Source: an uncultured Clostridia bacterium
Lineage (GTDB): Bacteria; Bacillota; Clostridia; Christensenellales; Borkfalkiaceae
DNA: 6,987 nucleotides
Direction: 5' to 3'
Assembly: GCA_947629605.1 (NCBI GenBank)
Contig: CANREK010000071.1
Location: 1-6,987 of the forward strand
Shown: one piece after another, positions 1 to 6,179 of the stretch
Layout of the letters: every line of letters begins with the position of its first letter
How positions within the stretch are numbered: position 1 is the first letter of the stretch
Made by a program: the position numbers and the translations under genes
Notes under the pieces: generated by a model
The model's database searches: none
What the model was told of the DNA's origin: nothing
What the model saw: only the letters and a program-made list of their open reading frames with translations

Positions 1-1
1 G

Positions 2-346
2 GGGGCAAGCGTTACGGAAGCCGTCATCCGCATCTCCGCAGGCGCCGCCGAACACATCCCCGTCGCAAAAGTTCCCTCCATCAATGCCGCCATCGATTCC
101 CTCAAAGCGCGTGGCTATTGGGTCTACGGCTTGGAAGCGGGCGGAGAGAGCATCTACGAAACAAAACTGACGGGAAAAGTCGCCCTCGTCGTCGGAGGCG
201 AGGACAGCGGGGTCAAACGGCTCACCAAGGAAAAATGCGACAAAATTCTCTCCATTCCGCTCTTCGGAAGGGTCAATTCGCTCAATGCATCCGTCGCGTT
301 GGGCATAGCGGTGTATGAGGTCGTGCGTGCAAGAATTCAAGCATGA
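2..346 (+). CDS. rlmB: 23S rRNA (guanosine-2'-O-)methyltransferase RlmB, C-terminal part (5' end outside window)
   Basis: The reading frame is open from the left edge and gives 114 residues of the C-terminal SPOUT (TrmH/SpoU-type) domain; the N-terminal part lies outside the window. Recognisable family blocks are SAGAAEHIPVAKV near residue 12, the cofactor-binding block VALVVGGEDSGVKRLT near residues 61-76, and the knot-forming motif GRVNSLNASVALGIAVYE near residue 92. In this family the enzyme uses S-adenosylmethionine to methylate the ribose of a conserved guanosine in the peptidyl-transferase region of 23S rRNA (G2251 in E. coli). The gene ends with TGA inside the start region of the downstream sigma factor, an overlap that suggests translational coupling. 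The order rlmB-sigH is conserved in Bacillota and supports the call over other TrmH-family paralogues. Confidence 0.88.
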   Translation, partial: GASVTEAVIRISAGAAEHIPVAKVPSINAAIDSLKARGYWVYGLEAGGESIYETKLTGKVALVVGGEDSGVKRLTKEKCDKILSIPLFGRVNSLNASVALGIAVYEVVRARIQA

Positions 347-878
347 AACAGATGAAGCGCTCGTCATGATGGCGCAGCAGGGGAACACGGCGGCGACGGA
401 GGAATTGCTTCTCCGCTACAAGAACGCCGTGCGTGCCCGCGCACGCAAATTTTTCCTCGTGGGCGGCGAGACGGACGACCTCGTGCAGGAGGGGATGATC
501 GGGCTGTATTCCGCGATCGGCGCCTTCGACCCCGCGGCGGGCAAACGCTTCAAAAATTTTGCCTATCTCTGCGTGACGCGGCGCATTTACGATGTCCTCC
601 GCGCGGCGGGGCGGCAAATTCTGCCCGAGGAGGAGATCGACCCCGACACCGTTGAGAGCGGCATCTCCCCCGAGGAATTTTTGATCGACGACGAGTCGCG
701 GGCGGAGATCCGTCACAAGATGATGACGGTTTTGAGCGATTTTGAATTCCGCGTCATCACAATGTATCTCGACGGCATGAGCTACGGAGAGATCTCCGCC
801 GCCATGGGCAAGGAGATCAAGAGTATCGACAATGCCCTGTCACGGGCCAAGAAAAAGCTCATGGGCTGTTTGAAGTAG
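315..878 (+). CDS. sigH: RNA polymerase sigma factor, SigH (sigma-30) type, shortened
   Basis: This is a 187-residue sigma-70-family protein. Region 2 spans about residues 28-103, with DDLVQEGMIGLYSAI (core binding) and FAYLCVTRRIYDVLRAAGRQ (-10 recognition). Region 4 spans about 138-183, with the helix-turn-helix SYGEISAAMGKEIKSIDNAL; the KSIDNAL block is characteristic of SigH. In Bacillota SigH directs early stationary-phase, competence and sporulation genes; which of these apply here cannot be seen. The linker between regions 2 and 4 is only about 35 residues, and the whole protein is shorter than the roughly 210-220 residues usual for SigH. The start is uncertain: ATG at 315 has no clear ribosome binding site, whereas GTG at 327 (183 residues) has GAGG at 317-320. 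Both starts lie inside rlmB. The rpmG-secE-nusG genes that commonly follow sigH are absent. Confidence 0.83.
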   Translation: MRSCVQEFKHETDEALVMMAQQGNTAATEELLLRYKNAVRARARKFFLVGGETDDLVQEGMIGLYSAIGAFDPAAGKRFKNFAYLCVTRRIYDVLRAAGRQILPEEEIDPDTVESGISPEEFLIDDESRAEIRHKMMTVLSDFEFRVITMYLDGMSYGEISAAMGKEIKSIDNALSRAKKKLMGCLK

Positions 879-908
879 TTTACTTTCGGCAAAAGGAATC
901 AGACGAAC

Positions 909-1616
909 ATGTATGCAAACGCCTTTCTCCATGTACAGGCATTACAATTTATCTTGCTGTGCCTCGTGCCTCTCGGCGCCTATGCGACCTATAAAAACAG
1001 GATCCTTTCCTTTGTTGCCGTCTTTGGCGTAGCCGTCTGGTTTCTCGTGTTCAAGGGCGCGGAATATTGGAATTCTGACCGTCTGCCCATGGATATCAGC
1101 GCGATCTGCTATTTTCTGTATGCGTTTTGCGCCTTTCTGCCCGTGCGGCCCCTCAAAGTCGCCGCCGCGCAGATCGCAGGCCTCTGCGGCGTTGTCTACG
1201 GCCTTGTCATGCTCTCGGCGCCCCAAATTTTCAGCGCGAGAGACACCAATGAGATGACCTTATACTTGGCCATCGTCAACCATGCGCTTCTCTTTTTCGG
1301 CGGCCTCGCGATGTTCGGCCACATTCGGTTTGCAAAGACCGATTTCCTTTGGACGCTCGCCGTCTTGGGCGCCGTCATCGCCTATATCGAGATCTGTGTT
1401 GCCCGTGGCGTCGCAGAGGGGAACGCCGTCTTTTCCAAGATCGTCGACGGGTCGATCATTCAAGTCCCCGCGCCGACCTTCTCGATGACTTGGTGGTACT
1501 ATGTGCTCTATTATCCCATCGTGTTCGGCCTGCTCGGGCTATGGATCGCGCTCACCTATGCGATCAACCGCAGCGCCGTACGTTCTAAACAAAAAATCGG
1601 CTTTTTTGCCGTTTGA
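909..1616 (+). CDS. Seven-helix membrane protein resembling the YwaF/TMEM164 family
   Basis: This is a hydrophobic protein of 235 residues with about seven predicted membrane segments (near residues 8-27, 32-50, 60-78, 84-104, 117-137, 146-166 and 195-218) and a short basic C-terminal tail. Two features recall the YwaF/TMEM164 integral membrane family: a segment opening with RLPMDISAICYF (58-69), at the place of that family's LPLH-type motif, and NHALLFFGGLAMF (124-136), at the place of its conserved histidine-containing helix. This is a resemblance from memory, and the molecular function of the family in bacteria is not established. The ATG is preceded by AAGGA at 893-897, an 11-nt spacer that is slightly long. 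It starts 30 nt after sigH, and its stop codon lies next to the dnaX ribosome binding site, so it sits tightly between the two. No signal peptide or catalytic motif is apparent. Confidence 0.7.
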   Translation: MYANAFLHVQALQFILLCLVPLGAYATYKNRILSFVAVFGVAVWFLVFKGAEYWNSDRLPMDISAICYFLYAFCAFLPVRPLKVAAAQIAGLCGVVYGLVMLSAPQIFSARDTNEMTLYLAIVNHALLFFGGLAMFGHIRFAKTDFLWTLAVLGAVIAYIEICVARGVAEGNAVFSKIVDGSIIQVPAPTFSMTWWYYVLYYPIVFGLLGLWIALTYAINRSAVRSKQKIGFFAV

Positions 1617-1620
1617 GGAG
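1615..1620 (+). promoter_or_regulatory. Ribosome binding site that fixes the dnaX start
   Basis: GAGGAG lies 4 nt before the ATG at 1625 and overlaps the stop codon of the membrane-protein gene (TGA 1614-1616). It favours ATG 1625 over the in-frame TTG at 1613, which would add four residues not seen at the start of DnaX proteins. The overlap of a stop codon with this site suggests translational coupling. Confidence 0.7.
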
Positions 1621-1624
1621 TTCT

Positions 1625-3355
1625 ATGCATCTTTCGCTATACCGAAAATTCCGACCGCAGACCTTTGAGGAAATGGTGCGGCAGGAGCATGTCGTTCGCG
1701 TTCTCAAAAACCAGATCGAGAGCGGAGCCATCGGGCATGCCTATCTCTTTACGGGTCCGCGGGGCACGGGCAAGACGACCGTCGCCCGCATCTTTGCGCG
1801 GGCCATCAACTGCGAGCACCCCTCAAACGGTTCTCCGTGCGGGAAGTGTCCGACCTGTCTCGCCCTTCAAAGTTCCATGGACGTCACCGAGATCGACGCC
1901 GCCTCCAACAACGGCGTCAACGAGATGAGGGACCTCCGCGAGAAGGTCCAATATCCGCCCGTCAACGGAAAATATAAGGTCTATATCATCGACGAAGTCC
2001 ACATGCTGACGGACAGCGCCTTCAACGCGCTTCTCAAAACGCTCGAAGAGCCGCCCGCGCACGCCGTGTTTATTCTGGCGACGACGGAACCGCAGAAGCT
2101 CCCCGCCACCATTCTCTCCCGCTGTATGCGGTTGGATTTTAAGCTGATCCCCGAAGAGGATCTCGAAAAACACCTCATGCGCGTGCTCGACGACATCGGC
2201 AAGAAGTACGACAGAGAGGCGGTCGCCGCCATCGCCCGCGCGGGCGCGGGAAGCGATCGCGACATGCTCTCCATCGCCGAGATGTGCATCGCCTATTCCG
2301 ACGAATTGACTTATGAGGGGGTGACGGCGGTCCTCGGCGCGGCCGATTTCCACGTCACCTGCGGGCTCGTTGCGGCGCTTCTCGGCGCGGACAGCGGCGA
2401 AGCGGTCGCGCGGACGGAGAAACTTCTTTCCGAGGGCAAGGCCGTGGGCGTGCTCGTGAGGAACGTGCTCGAACTTTTGAACCAAGTCCTCGTCGCAAAG
2501 ACCTGTCAGGGGGCGGAAAAACTGCTTTCCCTTCCGAAAGAGCTCTTTGCGGAGGTCAAAAAGCTCGCCGACGATGCCGACGGCAAGGCCATCCTGCGGG
2601 CGACGGAGATCATGGCCAAGGCCGAAAACGAACTCCGCTACACCGCTTCGCCCCGTATCGTCTTGGAGACGGCGATCGTGCGCATCGCAACGCCCGCCGC
2701 GGACTACGACATCGACGCCCTCCTCGTGCGCATGAGTGCGCTCGAACGGGAGCTTCAAACCATCAAAGAAAAGGGGATCGCAGTGACTTCGGCCCCGATG
2801 CCTCCTGTGAATGCGGAGACGCCAAAGGCAGAACCTAAGGCGGAACCGAGCCCAGAACCCGCACCCGCGACCGTGCCGACGGAGGAGGACGAACTTCCGC
2901 CCCCCGAGGAGCCGATGTTCGAGGAGGCGTACTTCTCGGATGCACCGCTCCCTCCCCCCGAACCCGCACCCAAACCCGCTCCCAAACCCGCGCCCACGGC
3001 GACAAAAGGTGAGGCGGGACCCGCGCCAAAGGTCGAAACGGCGCCCAAGGACGGCATGGCGGCATTCGGCATGTTCATGCGGACGCTCCGCAAGACCTGC
3101 CGCAACGGGGTGCTCGTCACCATCTGTTCGGACCTCGAAGCGGACTTCGAGGGGAACTTGTTCGTGCTCTACACCGACAACGACACCGTGCTCCGCTCCC
3201 TCAAACGCGAGGAGCACATGGCCGTCTTGAAGCAGGTGCTCTCCGCGATCGGGATCGACGACTTCGACCTCAGAATGCGTGGTCAGGTACAGAAGGAGAG
3301 CGGTATCGAACAGCTCAAAAGAGATTTCAAAGACTATCCGATCGAGGTAAAATAA
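1625..3355 (+). CDS. dnaX: DNA polymerase III subunit tau (clamp loader)
   Basis: This 576-residue protein is the ATPase of the clamp loader that opens and places the beta clamp on primed DNA and organises the replisome. The start MHLSLYRKFRPQTFEEMVRQ matches the usual DnaX N terminus. The AAA+ module is complete: Walker A GPRGTGKT (44-51), a four-cysteine zinc site (C63, C72, C75, C78), Walker B IIDEVHM (121-127), sensor 1 LATTE (151-155), the arginine-finger SRC motif (165-167) and sensor 2 GSDRDMLS (209-216). Domain III follows to about residue 385. A Pro/Ala/Glu/Lys-rich linker (about 388-475, with PEPAPKPAPKPAP at 445-457) leads to a folded C-terminal domain of about 100 residues, the expected place for polymerase contact. 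I see no E. coli-type A AAA AAG slippery site, so only full-length tau is expected. The gene heads the conserved dnaX-ybaB-recR group. Confidence 0.96.
   Translation: MHLSLYRKFRPQTFEEMVRQEHVVRVLKNQIESGAIGHAYLFTGPRGTGKTTVARIFARAINCEHPSNGSPCGKCPTCLALQSSMDVTEIDAASNNGVNEMRDLREKVQYPPVNGKYKVYIIDEVHMLTDSAFNALLKTLEEPPAHAVFILATTEPQKLPATILSRCMRLDFKLIPEEDLEKHLMRVLDDIGKKYDREAVAAIARAGAGSDRDMLSIAEMCIAYSDELTYEGVTAVLGAADFHVTCGLVAALLGADSGEAVARTEKLLSEGKAVGVLVRNVLELLNQVLVAKTCQGAEKLLSLPKELFAEVKKLADDADGKAILRATEIMAKAENELRYTASPRIVLETAIVRIATPAADYDIDALLVRMSALERELQTIKEKGIAVTSAPMPPVNAETPKAEPKAEPSPEPAPATVPTEEDELPPPEEPMFEEAYFSDAPLPPPEPAPKPAPKPAPTATKGEAGPAPKVETAPKDGMAAFGMFMRTLRKTCRNGVLVTICSDLEADFEGNLFVLYTDNDTVLRSLKREEHMAVLKQVLSAIGIDDFDLRMRGQVQKESGIEQLKRDFKDYPIEVK
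2820..3050 (+). repeat. Low-complexity Pro/Ala/Lys/Glu linker within dnaX
   Basis: The DNA is a run of CCC, GCA/GCC, AAA and GAA codons, including a tandem Pro-Ala-Pro-Lys pattern near 2958-2995. It encodes the flexible linker between the clamp-loader core and the C-terminal domain of tau. Such linkers vary in length within the family, and this codon-level repetition could allow length changes by slippage. It also accounts for several long artificial frames on both strands. Confidence 0.7.
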
Positions 3356-3361
3356 AGGAGG
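3354..3361 (+). promoter_or_regulatory. Strong ribosome binding site of ybaB
   Basis: AAAGGAGG sits 7 nt before the ybaB ATG at 3369 and begins inside the dnaX stop codon. It is a near-perfect match to the anti-Shine-Dalgarno end of 16S rRNA. It shows that this organism uses classical ribosome binding sites, which matters for judging the smpB start further on. Confidence 0.85.
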
Positions 3362-3368
3362 AAACAAT

Positions 3369-3716
3369 ATGGCTTACGGCAGAGGCGGCAACATGGGCGG
3401 CATGGGAAACATGCAAAACCTCATGAAACAGGCCCAAAAGATGCAGGAAGAGATGCAGGAGACCGAAAAACTCCTCGACGAATGGGAGATCGTCGGCACG
3501 GCGGGCGGGGAAGCCGTCGTCGTGTACATGAACGCAAAGAAGATCATCGACGGGATCGAGATCGACAAGGAAGTCATCGACCCCGAGGATGGCGAAATGC
3601 TCGAAGATCTCGTGCTCGCCGCCATTCTCGACGGCTATAAAAAGGCCGATGCGGTCTATCAGGAAAAGATGGCAAAGTTCGGCGCGGCAGGCGGGAACTT
3701 GGGAGGGCTCTTCTGA
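3369..3716 (+). CDS. ybaB: YbaB/EbfC-family nucleoid-associated protein
   Basis: This is a 115-residue protein with the layout of the YbaB/EbfC family: a Gly/Met-rich N terminus, an amphipathic helix (about 14-38, NMQNLMKQAQKMQEEMQE), a small beta-sheet core with GTAGGEAVVVYMNA (43-56), and a C-terminal helix (77-103) ending in a Gly-rich tail. Family members are small dimeric DNA-binding proteins of the nucleoid, and their genes are almost always found between dnaX and recR. The exact role is not settled; a link to recombination or DNA protection is inferred from context. Length is typical. The gene starts 13 nt after dnaX behind a strong ribosome binding site, and its stop codon is 1 nt from the recR start. 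Confidence 0.95.
   Translation: MAYGRGGNMGGMGNMQNLMKQAQKMQEEMQETEKLLDEWEIVGTAGGEAVVVYMNAKKIIDGIEIDKEVIDPEDGEMLEDLVLAAILDGYKKADAVYQEKMAKFGAAGGNLGGLF
3702..3707 (+). promoter_or_regulatory. Ribosome binding site supporting the GTG start of recR
   Basis: GGAGGG lies 10 nt upstream of GTG 3718, inside the last codons of ybaB. The frame has no ATG near this point; the next one (3751) would remove the conserved N-terminal IEPIGRL segment. Together these favour the GTG start. Confidence 0.6.
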
Positions 3717-3717
3717 G

Positions 3718-4311
3718 GTGGAAGTCTTTATCGAACCCATCGGGAGACTCATGAACGAGTTCTCCAAATTGCCCGGCGTCGGCAAAAAGACGGCGCAGAG
3801 ATACGCCTACCGCGTCATCAACATGTCCGAAACCGAGGCGCATGCGTTTGCCGATGCCATCATCGGCGTCAAAAAGCGGGTGCATTTCTGCAAAATTTGC
3901 GGGAATTTCACCGAAGGCGACGTCTGCGACATCTGCCGTCTCCGCGATAGCGGCACGATCTGCGTCGTCAAGGAACCCAAAGACGTCATCGCGCTCGAAA
4001 AACTGCACGAATTCAAGGGCGTTTACCATGTTCTGCACGGCGTCATCGACCCCATGAACGGCGTCACACCCAACGACATCCGCATCCGTGAACTGCTTGC
4101 GCGGGTGCAGGAGGGCAACGTGCAGGAAGTCATCATGGCGACCAATCCCGACGTCGAGGGCGAGGCGACGGCCATGTATATCGCAAAAATTCTGAAACCG
4201 CTCGGCGTCAAAGTGACCCGCCTCGCACGGGGCATCGCCATCGGCAGCGAACTCGAATACACAGACGACGTCACGCTCGCCCGCGCACTCATCGAAAGAA
4301 AGGAAATTTAA
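3718..4311 (+). CDS. recR: Recombination mediator protein RecR
   Basis: With the GTG start at 3718 the protein has 197 residues, the usual RecR length, and begins MEVFIEPIGRLMNEFSKLPG like other family members. Domains in order are: a helix-hairpin-helix with KLPGVGKKTAQRYA (17-30), a C4 zinc finger (C58, C61, C70, C73), a Toprim domain (about 80-175) with ICVVKEPKDV and ATNPDVEGEATA, and the C-terminal GSELEYTDDVTLARALIERK segment that contains a Walker B-like stretch in this family. RecR forms a ring that works with RecO and RecF to load RecA onto SSB-covered single-stranded DNA at gaps. The start is 1 nt after the ybaB stop codon, so translation of the two is probably coupled. All key residues appear intact. 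Confidence 0.96.
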   Translation: MEVFIEPIGRLMNEFSKLPGVGKKTAQRYAYRVINMSETEAHAFADAIIGVKKRVHFCKICGNFTEGDVCDICRLRDSGTICVVKEPKDVIALEKLHEFKGVYHVLHGVIDPMNGVTPNDIRIRELLARVQEGNVQEVIMATNPDVEGEATAMYIAKILKPLGVKVTRLARGIAIGSELEYTDDVTLARALIERKEI

Positions 4312-4320
4312 GGAAACAGT

Positions 4321-5295
4321 ATGAAAATCAGCGTTTTGGGCTGTGGAAGATGGGGTTCCTTCATCGCATGGTACCTCTCCCGCCGCGGCAACGATGTGTA
4401 TAGCTGGGGGCCCGAGGATTCGGATTCCTACAAGATCTTAAAGGAAACGGGCAAGAACGACTATGTCACGCTCGACAAAAACATCACGCTCACCTGCGAC
4501 CTCAAAGAGGCCGTGGAGCGGGCGGAGCTCATCGTCATCTCCATCTCCTCGCAGGGATTGCGCGGATTCATGAAAAAGGTCACGGCGTTCGACGTCTCGG
4601 ACAAGATATTTGTGCTCTGCATGAAGGGCATCGAGACGGGAACGGGCAAGCGCCTCTCGGAGATCATGGTCGAGAGCGGCATTTCTCCCCAGAAGATCGC
4701 CGTCTGGGTGGGTCCCGGGCACATTCAAAGCTTTGTGCAGGGGGTCCCCAACTGCATGGTCATCGATTCCGCAAACGAGGCATTGAAGCGGGAGCTCGTG
4801 CATTCCTTCAAGAGCGATCTCATCCGCTTTTACTACGGGAACGACCTCATCGGCACGGAGATCGGCGCGGCGGCAAAGAACGTCATGGGCATCGCCGCGG
4901 GCATCCTCGACGTCATCTGCGTGCCCCTCAAAGGCCCGCTCATGTCCCGCGGGGCGCGGGAAGTCGCCCGTCTCATCAAGGCGATGGGGGGAAACGAGCT
5001 CTCCGCCTACGGTCTTGCGCATCTCGGCGACTACGAGACGACCCTCTTTTCGCAGTACTCCCACAACAGGATGTACGGCGAGATGCTGGCACGCGGTCAG
5101 CGGTTCGAAAAGCTCGCCGAGGGCGTCGCCACGAGCGAGGCCATGCGGTATTTAGGGCAGAAGTACCATGTGGACCTTCCCATCACCGAGGCCGTCTACA
5201 ACGTCTGCTACGGCAAGGGCGACGACGAAAAGCGCTGCCGCGAGGAGATCGACAAGCTCTTTTCCCGCAGTACCAAGGACGAAATGTACGAATAA
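4321..5295 (+). CDS. gpsA: NAD(P)-dependent glycerol-3-phosphate dehydrogenase, divergent GpsA
   Basis: This 324-residue protein has the GpsA layout. It opens with a Rossmann nucleotide-binding motif (VLGCGRWGSFIA, 5-16), followed by CMKGIE (100-105, usually xTKGIE), GPGHIQSFVQGVPN (131-144, usually GPxHAEEVxxGxPT), the catalytic lysine block GAAAKNVMGIAAG (182-194, K186) and LAHLGDYETTLFSQYSHNR (232-250, usually LAGLGDLxxTCxSxxSRNR). In this family the reaction is reversible reduction of dihydroxyacetone phosphate to sn-glycerol 3-phosphate, the backbone of phospholipids. The catalytic core residues are present, but several second-shell motifs differ from the textbook enzyme, so it may belong to a distinct clade. 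It begins 9 nt after recR with AAGGA at 4310-4314, implying the same transcript, an unusual place for gpsA. A related dehydrogenase of changed substrate range cannot be excluded. Confidence 0.86.
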   Translation: MKISVLGCGRWGSFIAWYLSRRGNDVYSWGPEDSDSYKILKETGKNDYVTLDKNITLTCDLKEAVERAELIVISISSQGLRGFMKKVTAFDVSDKIFVLCMKGIETGTGKRLSEIMVESGISPQKIAVWVGPGHIQSFVQGVPNCMVIDSANEALKRELVHSFKSDLIRFYYGNDLIGTEIGAAAKNVMGIAAGILDVICVPLKGPLMSRGAREVARLIKAMGGNELSAYGLAHLGDYETTLFSQYSHNRMYGEMLARGQRFEKLAEGVATSEAMRYLGQKYHVDLPITEAVYNVCYGKGDDEKRCREEIDKLFSRSTKDEMYE

Positions 5296-5316
5296 ATCGC
5301 AAAAATAAAGGATTTG

Positions 5317-5328
5317 CATAGTACTATG
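5317..5328 (+). promoter_or_regulatory. Perfect 12-bp palindrome over the start of the YcxB-like gene
   Basis: CATAGTACTATG is its own reverse complement and includes the proposed ATG (5326-5328). It lies in the short gap after gpsA. It could be a protein binding site or a small mRNA hairpin that hides the start codon, but chance is also possible; no second copy was noticed. Confidence 0.3.
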
Positions 5329-5901
5329 TCAGACATAATGGAAGAAAATAATCAACAAATTGAACAAATCGAGGAAAATGAGCCCCAGGAAGAGCCCTTT
5401 CTCGTGACGTCGTGCAAGATCGACGGAAACTTGCAGAGGGAAATCTCGAGGCCGGTCATCCTCTACTGCCGTATCGCCATGGCCGTGGGCATTCCGCTCG
5501 TGCTCGCCTACATTGTCCTGTCTGTTCTGAAAGATGAAGAAATTTTACCTGCGATCCCGACCGCAGTCCTCTACGGTATGCTCTTTTTCGGGGCGGTTTT
5601 GTTTGCAACGGGAATTGTGTTCCATTTTTCCGTCAAAAAGAACATCAACAACGCCGAACGGGTCAACCAGACGAATGAGTATTCCTTCTACGATGACTAC
5701 ATCACCATGACGTCCATCCGCAACGGCGAACGCCTCGGCGCGTCAAAGATGTATTATGTTGACTTTTTTAAGGTGAAAGAGGGGAAGAGGTTCTTTCTGC
5801 TCTATCTCAACTCCGCATCCTTGCTGCCCGTGAGAAAGAGCGAACTTTCAGAGGAGGAGATCGCCCGACTTCGCACCGCCCTTCGGATCATCAAGAAGTG
5901 A
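5326..5901 (+). CDS. Two-helix membrane protein with YcxB-like C-terminal domain
   Basis: This protein has 191 residues from ATG 5326. An acidic, Glu/Gln/Asn-rich N terminus (1-25) is followed by two predicted membrane helices (about 46-68 and 78-101) and a soluble domain (about 115-190). That domain carries YSFYDDYITMTS, YYVDFFKVKEGKRFFLLYL and LLPVRKSELSEEEIARLR, a pattern matching the YcxB-like domain of Bacillota membrane proteins, whose function is unknown. The start is uncertain: AAAGGA at 5307-5312 is 13 nt before ATG 5326 and further from ATG 5338, while TTG 5314 lies too close to it. The gene follows gpsA by 30 nt and is the last plus-strand gene before the tRNA. The beginning of the gene is richer in A and T than its neighbours. 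No function can be assigned from context. Confidence 0.75.
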   Translation: MSDIMEENNQQIEQIEENEPQEEPFLVTSCKIDGNLQREISRPVILYCRIAMAVGIPLVLAYIVLSVLKDEEILPAIPTAVLYGMLFFGAVLFATGIVFHFSVKKNINNAERVNQTNEYSFYDDYITMTSIRNGERLGASKMYYVDFFKVKEGKRFFLLYLNSASLLPVRKSELSEEEIARLRTALRIIKK

Positions 5902-5953
5902 GGGGACTTTCGACAAAAAATTTTGAAAAAAATGCAAAACCGCGAGAAAATGC

Positions 5954-5982
5954 TTGACAAGCTGTCCTATATCGTGTAAAAT
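5954..5982 (+). promoter_or_regulatory. Sigma-A-type promoter of tRNA-Val
   Basis: The -35 box TTGACA (5954-5959) is separated by 17 nt from the -10 box TAAAAT (5977-5982), one base from consensus. Transcription is expected to start near 5989, about 10 nt before the mature tRNA. The promoter lies in an AT-rich gap 52 nt after the YcxB-like gene, so the tRNA is probably its own transcription unit. Confidence 0.85.
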
Positions 5983-5998
5983 TTAGAATGTTACGCAC

Positions 5999-6075
<77 letters not shown>

Positions 6076-6076
6076 C

Positions 6077-6131
6077 AGACCCTGTATATTGTGCCATTCA
6101 CCTTCTGCATCAGCGCCGATATATGGGGTTT
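6077..6131 (+). other. Long wobble-containing hairpin after tRNA-Val
   Basis: Bases 6077-6091 pair without interruption with 6117-6131: 15 pairs, four of them G-U, closing a loop of 25 nt. The wobbles only pair in plus-strand RNA, so the structure would belong to the tRNA precursor. A short TTTT (6134-6137) follows. It might be a processing or stabilising element of the 3' trailer, or a weak first terminator. No known RNA family was recognised. Confidence 0.4.
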
Positions 6132-6140
6132 CGTTTTAGA

Positions 6141-6171
6141 AAAAAAATCCCGCCTTCAAGGCGGGATTTTT
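6141..6171. terminator. Bidirectional intrinsic terminator between tRNA-Val and smpB
   Basis: TCCCGCCT (6148-6155) pairs with AGGCGGGA (6159-6166) around a 3-nt loop, and the stem is flanked by an A run (6141-6147) and a T run (6167-6171). The stem can therefore be followed by a U tract in either direction: it ends the tRNA transcript on the plus strand, and the smpB transcript, with a longer U tract, on the minus strand. Its position in the convergent gap fits both roles. Confidence 0.9.
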
Positions 6172-6179
6172 GCTTTTCT

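Noticed and set aside
891..910. AGGAAT before the membrane-protein gene resembles a SigH -35 element
   Set aside because: No GAAT-type -10 box follows at the right spacing, and the same bases serve as the ribosome binding site.
1598..1611. CGGC-T6-GCCG stem followed on the minus strand by a T run, terminator-like
   Set aside because: The stem is only 4 bp, it lies within the end of a plus-strand coding sequence, and no minus-strand gene needs a terminator there.
1560..1625. Looked for the SRP RNA gene (ffs) that often precedes dnaX in Bacillota
   Set aside because: The space before dnaX is fully occupied by the membrane-protein gene, and no SRP RNA-like hairpin was found.
2700..3010. Possible programmed frameshift in dnaX giving a short gamma form
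   Set aside because: No A AAA AAG-type slippery heptamer was found before the linker, and production of gamma is not general in Bacillota.
1823..3367. A 514-codon open frame on the minus strand across dnaX
   Set aside because: Its product is a biased mix of Arg, Gly, Glu, His and Phe with no recognisable domain, and it lies exactly antisense to a certain dnaX; GC-rich codon use explains the missing stops.
5314..5340. TTGCAT and CATAAT as a promoter at the start of the YcxB-like gene
   Set aside because: The spacing is only 14 nt and the site would start transcription inside the coding sequence.
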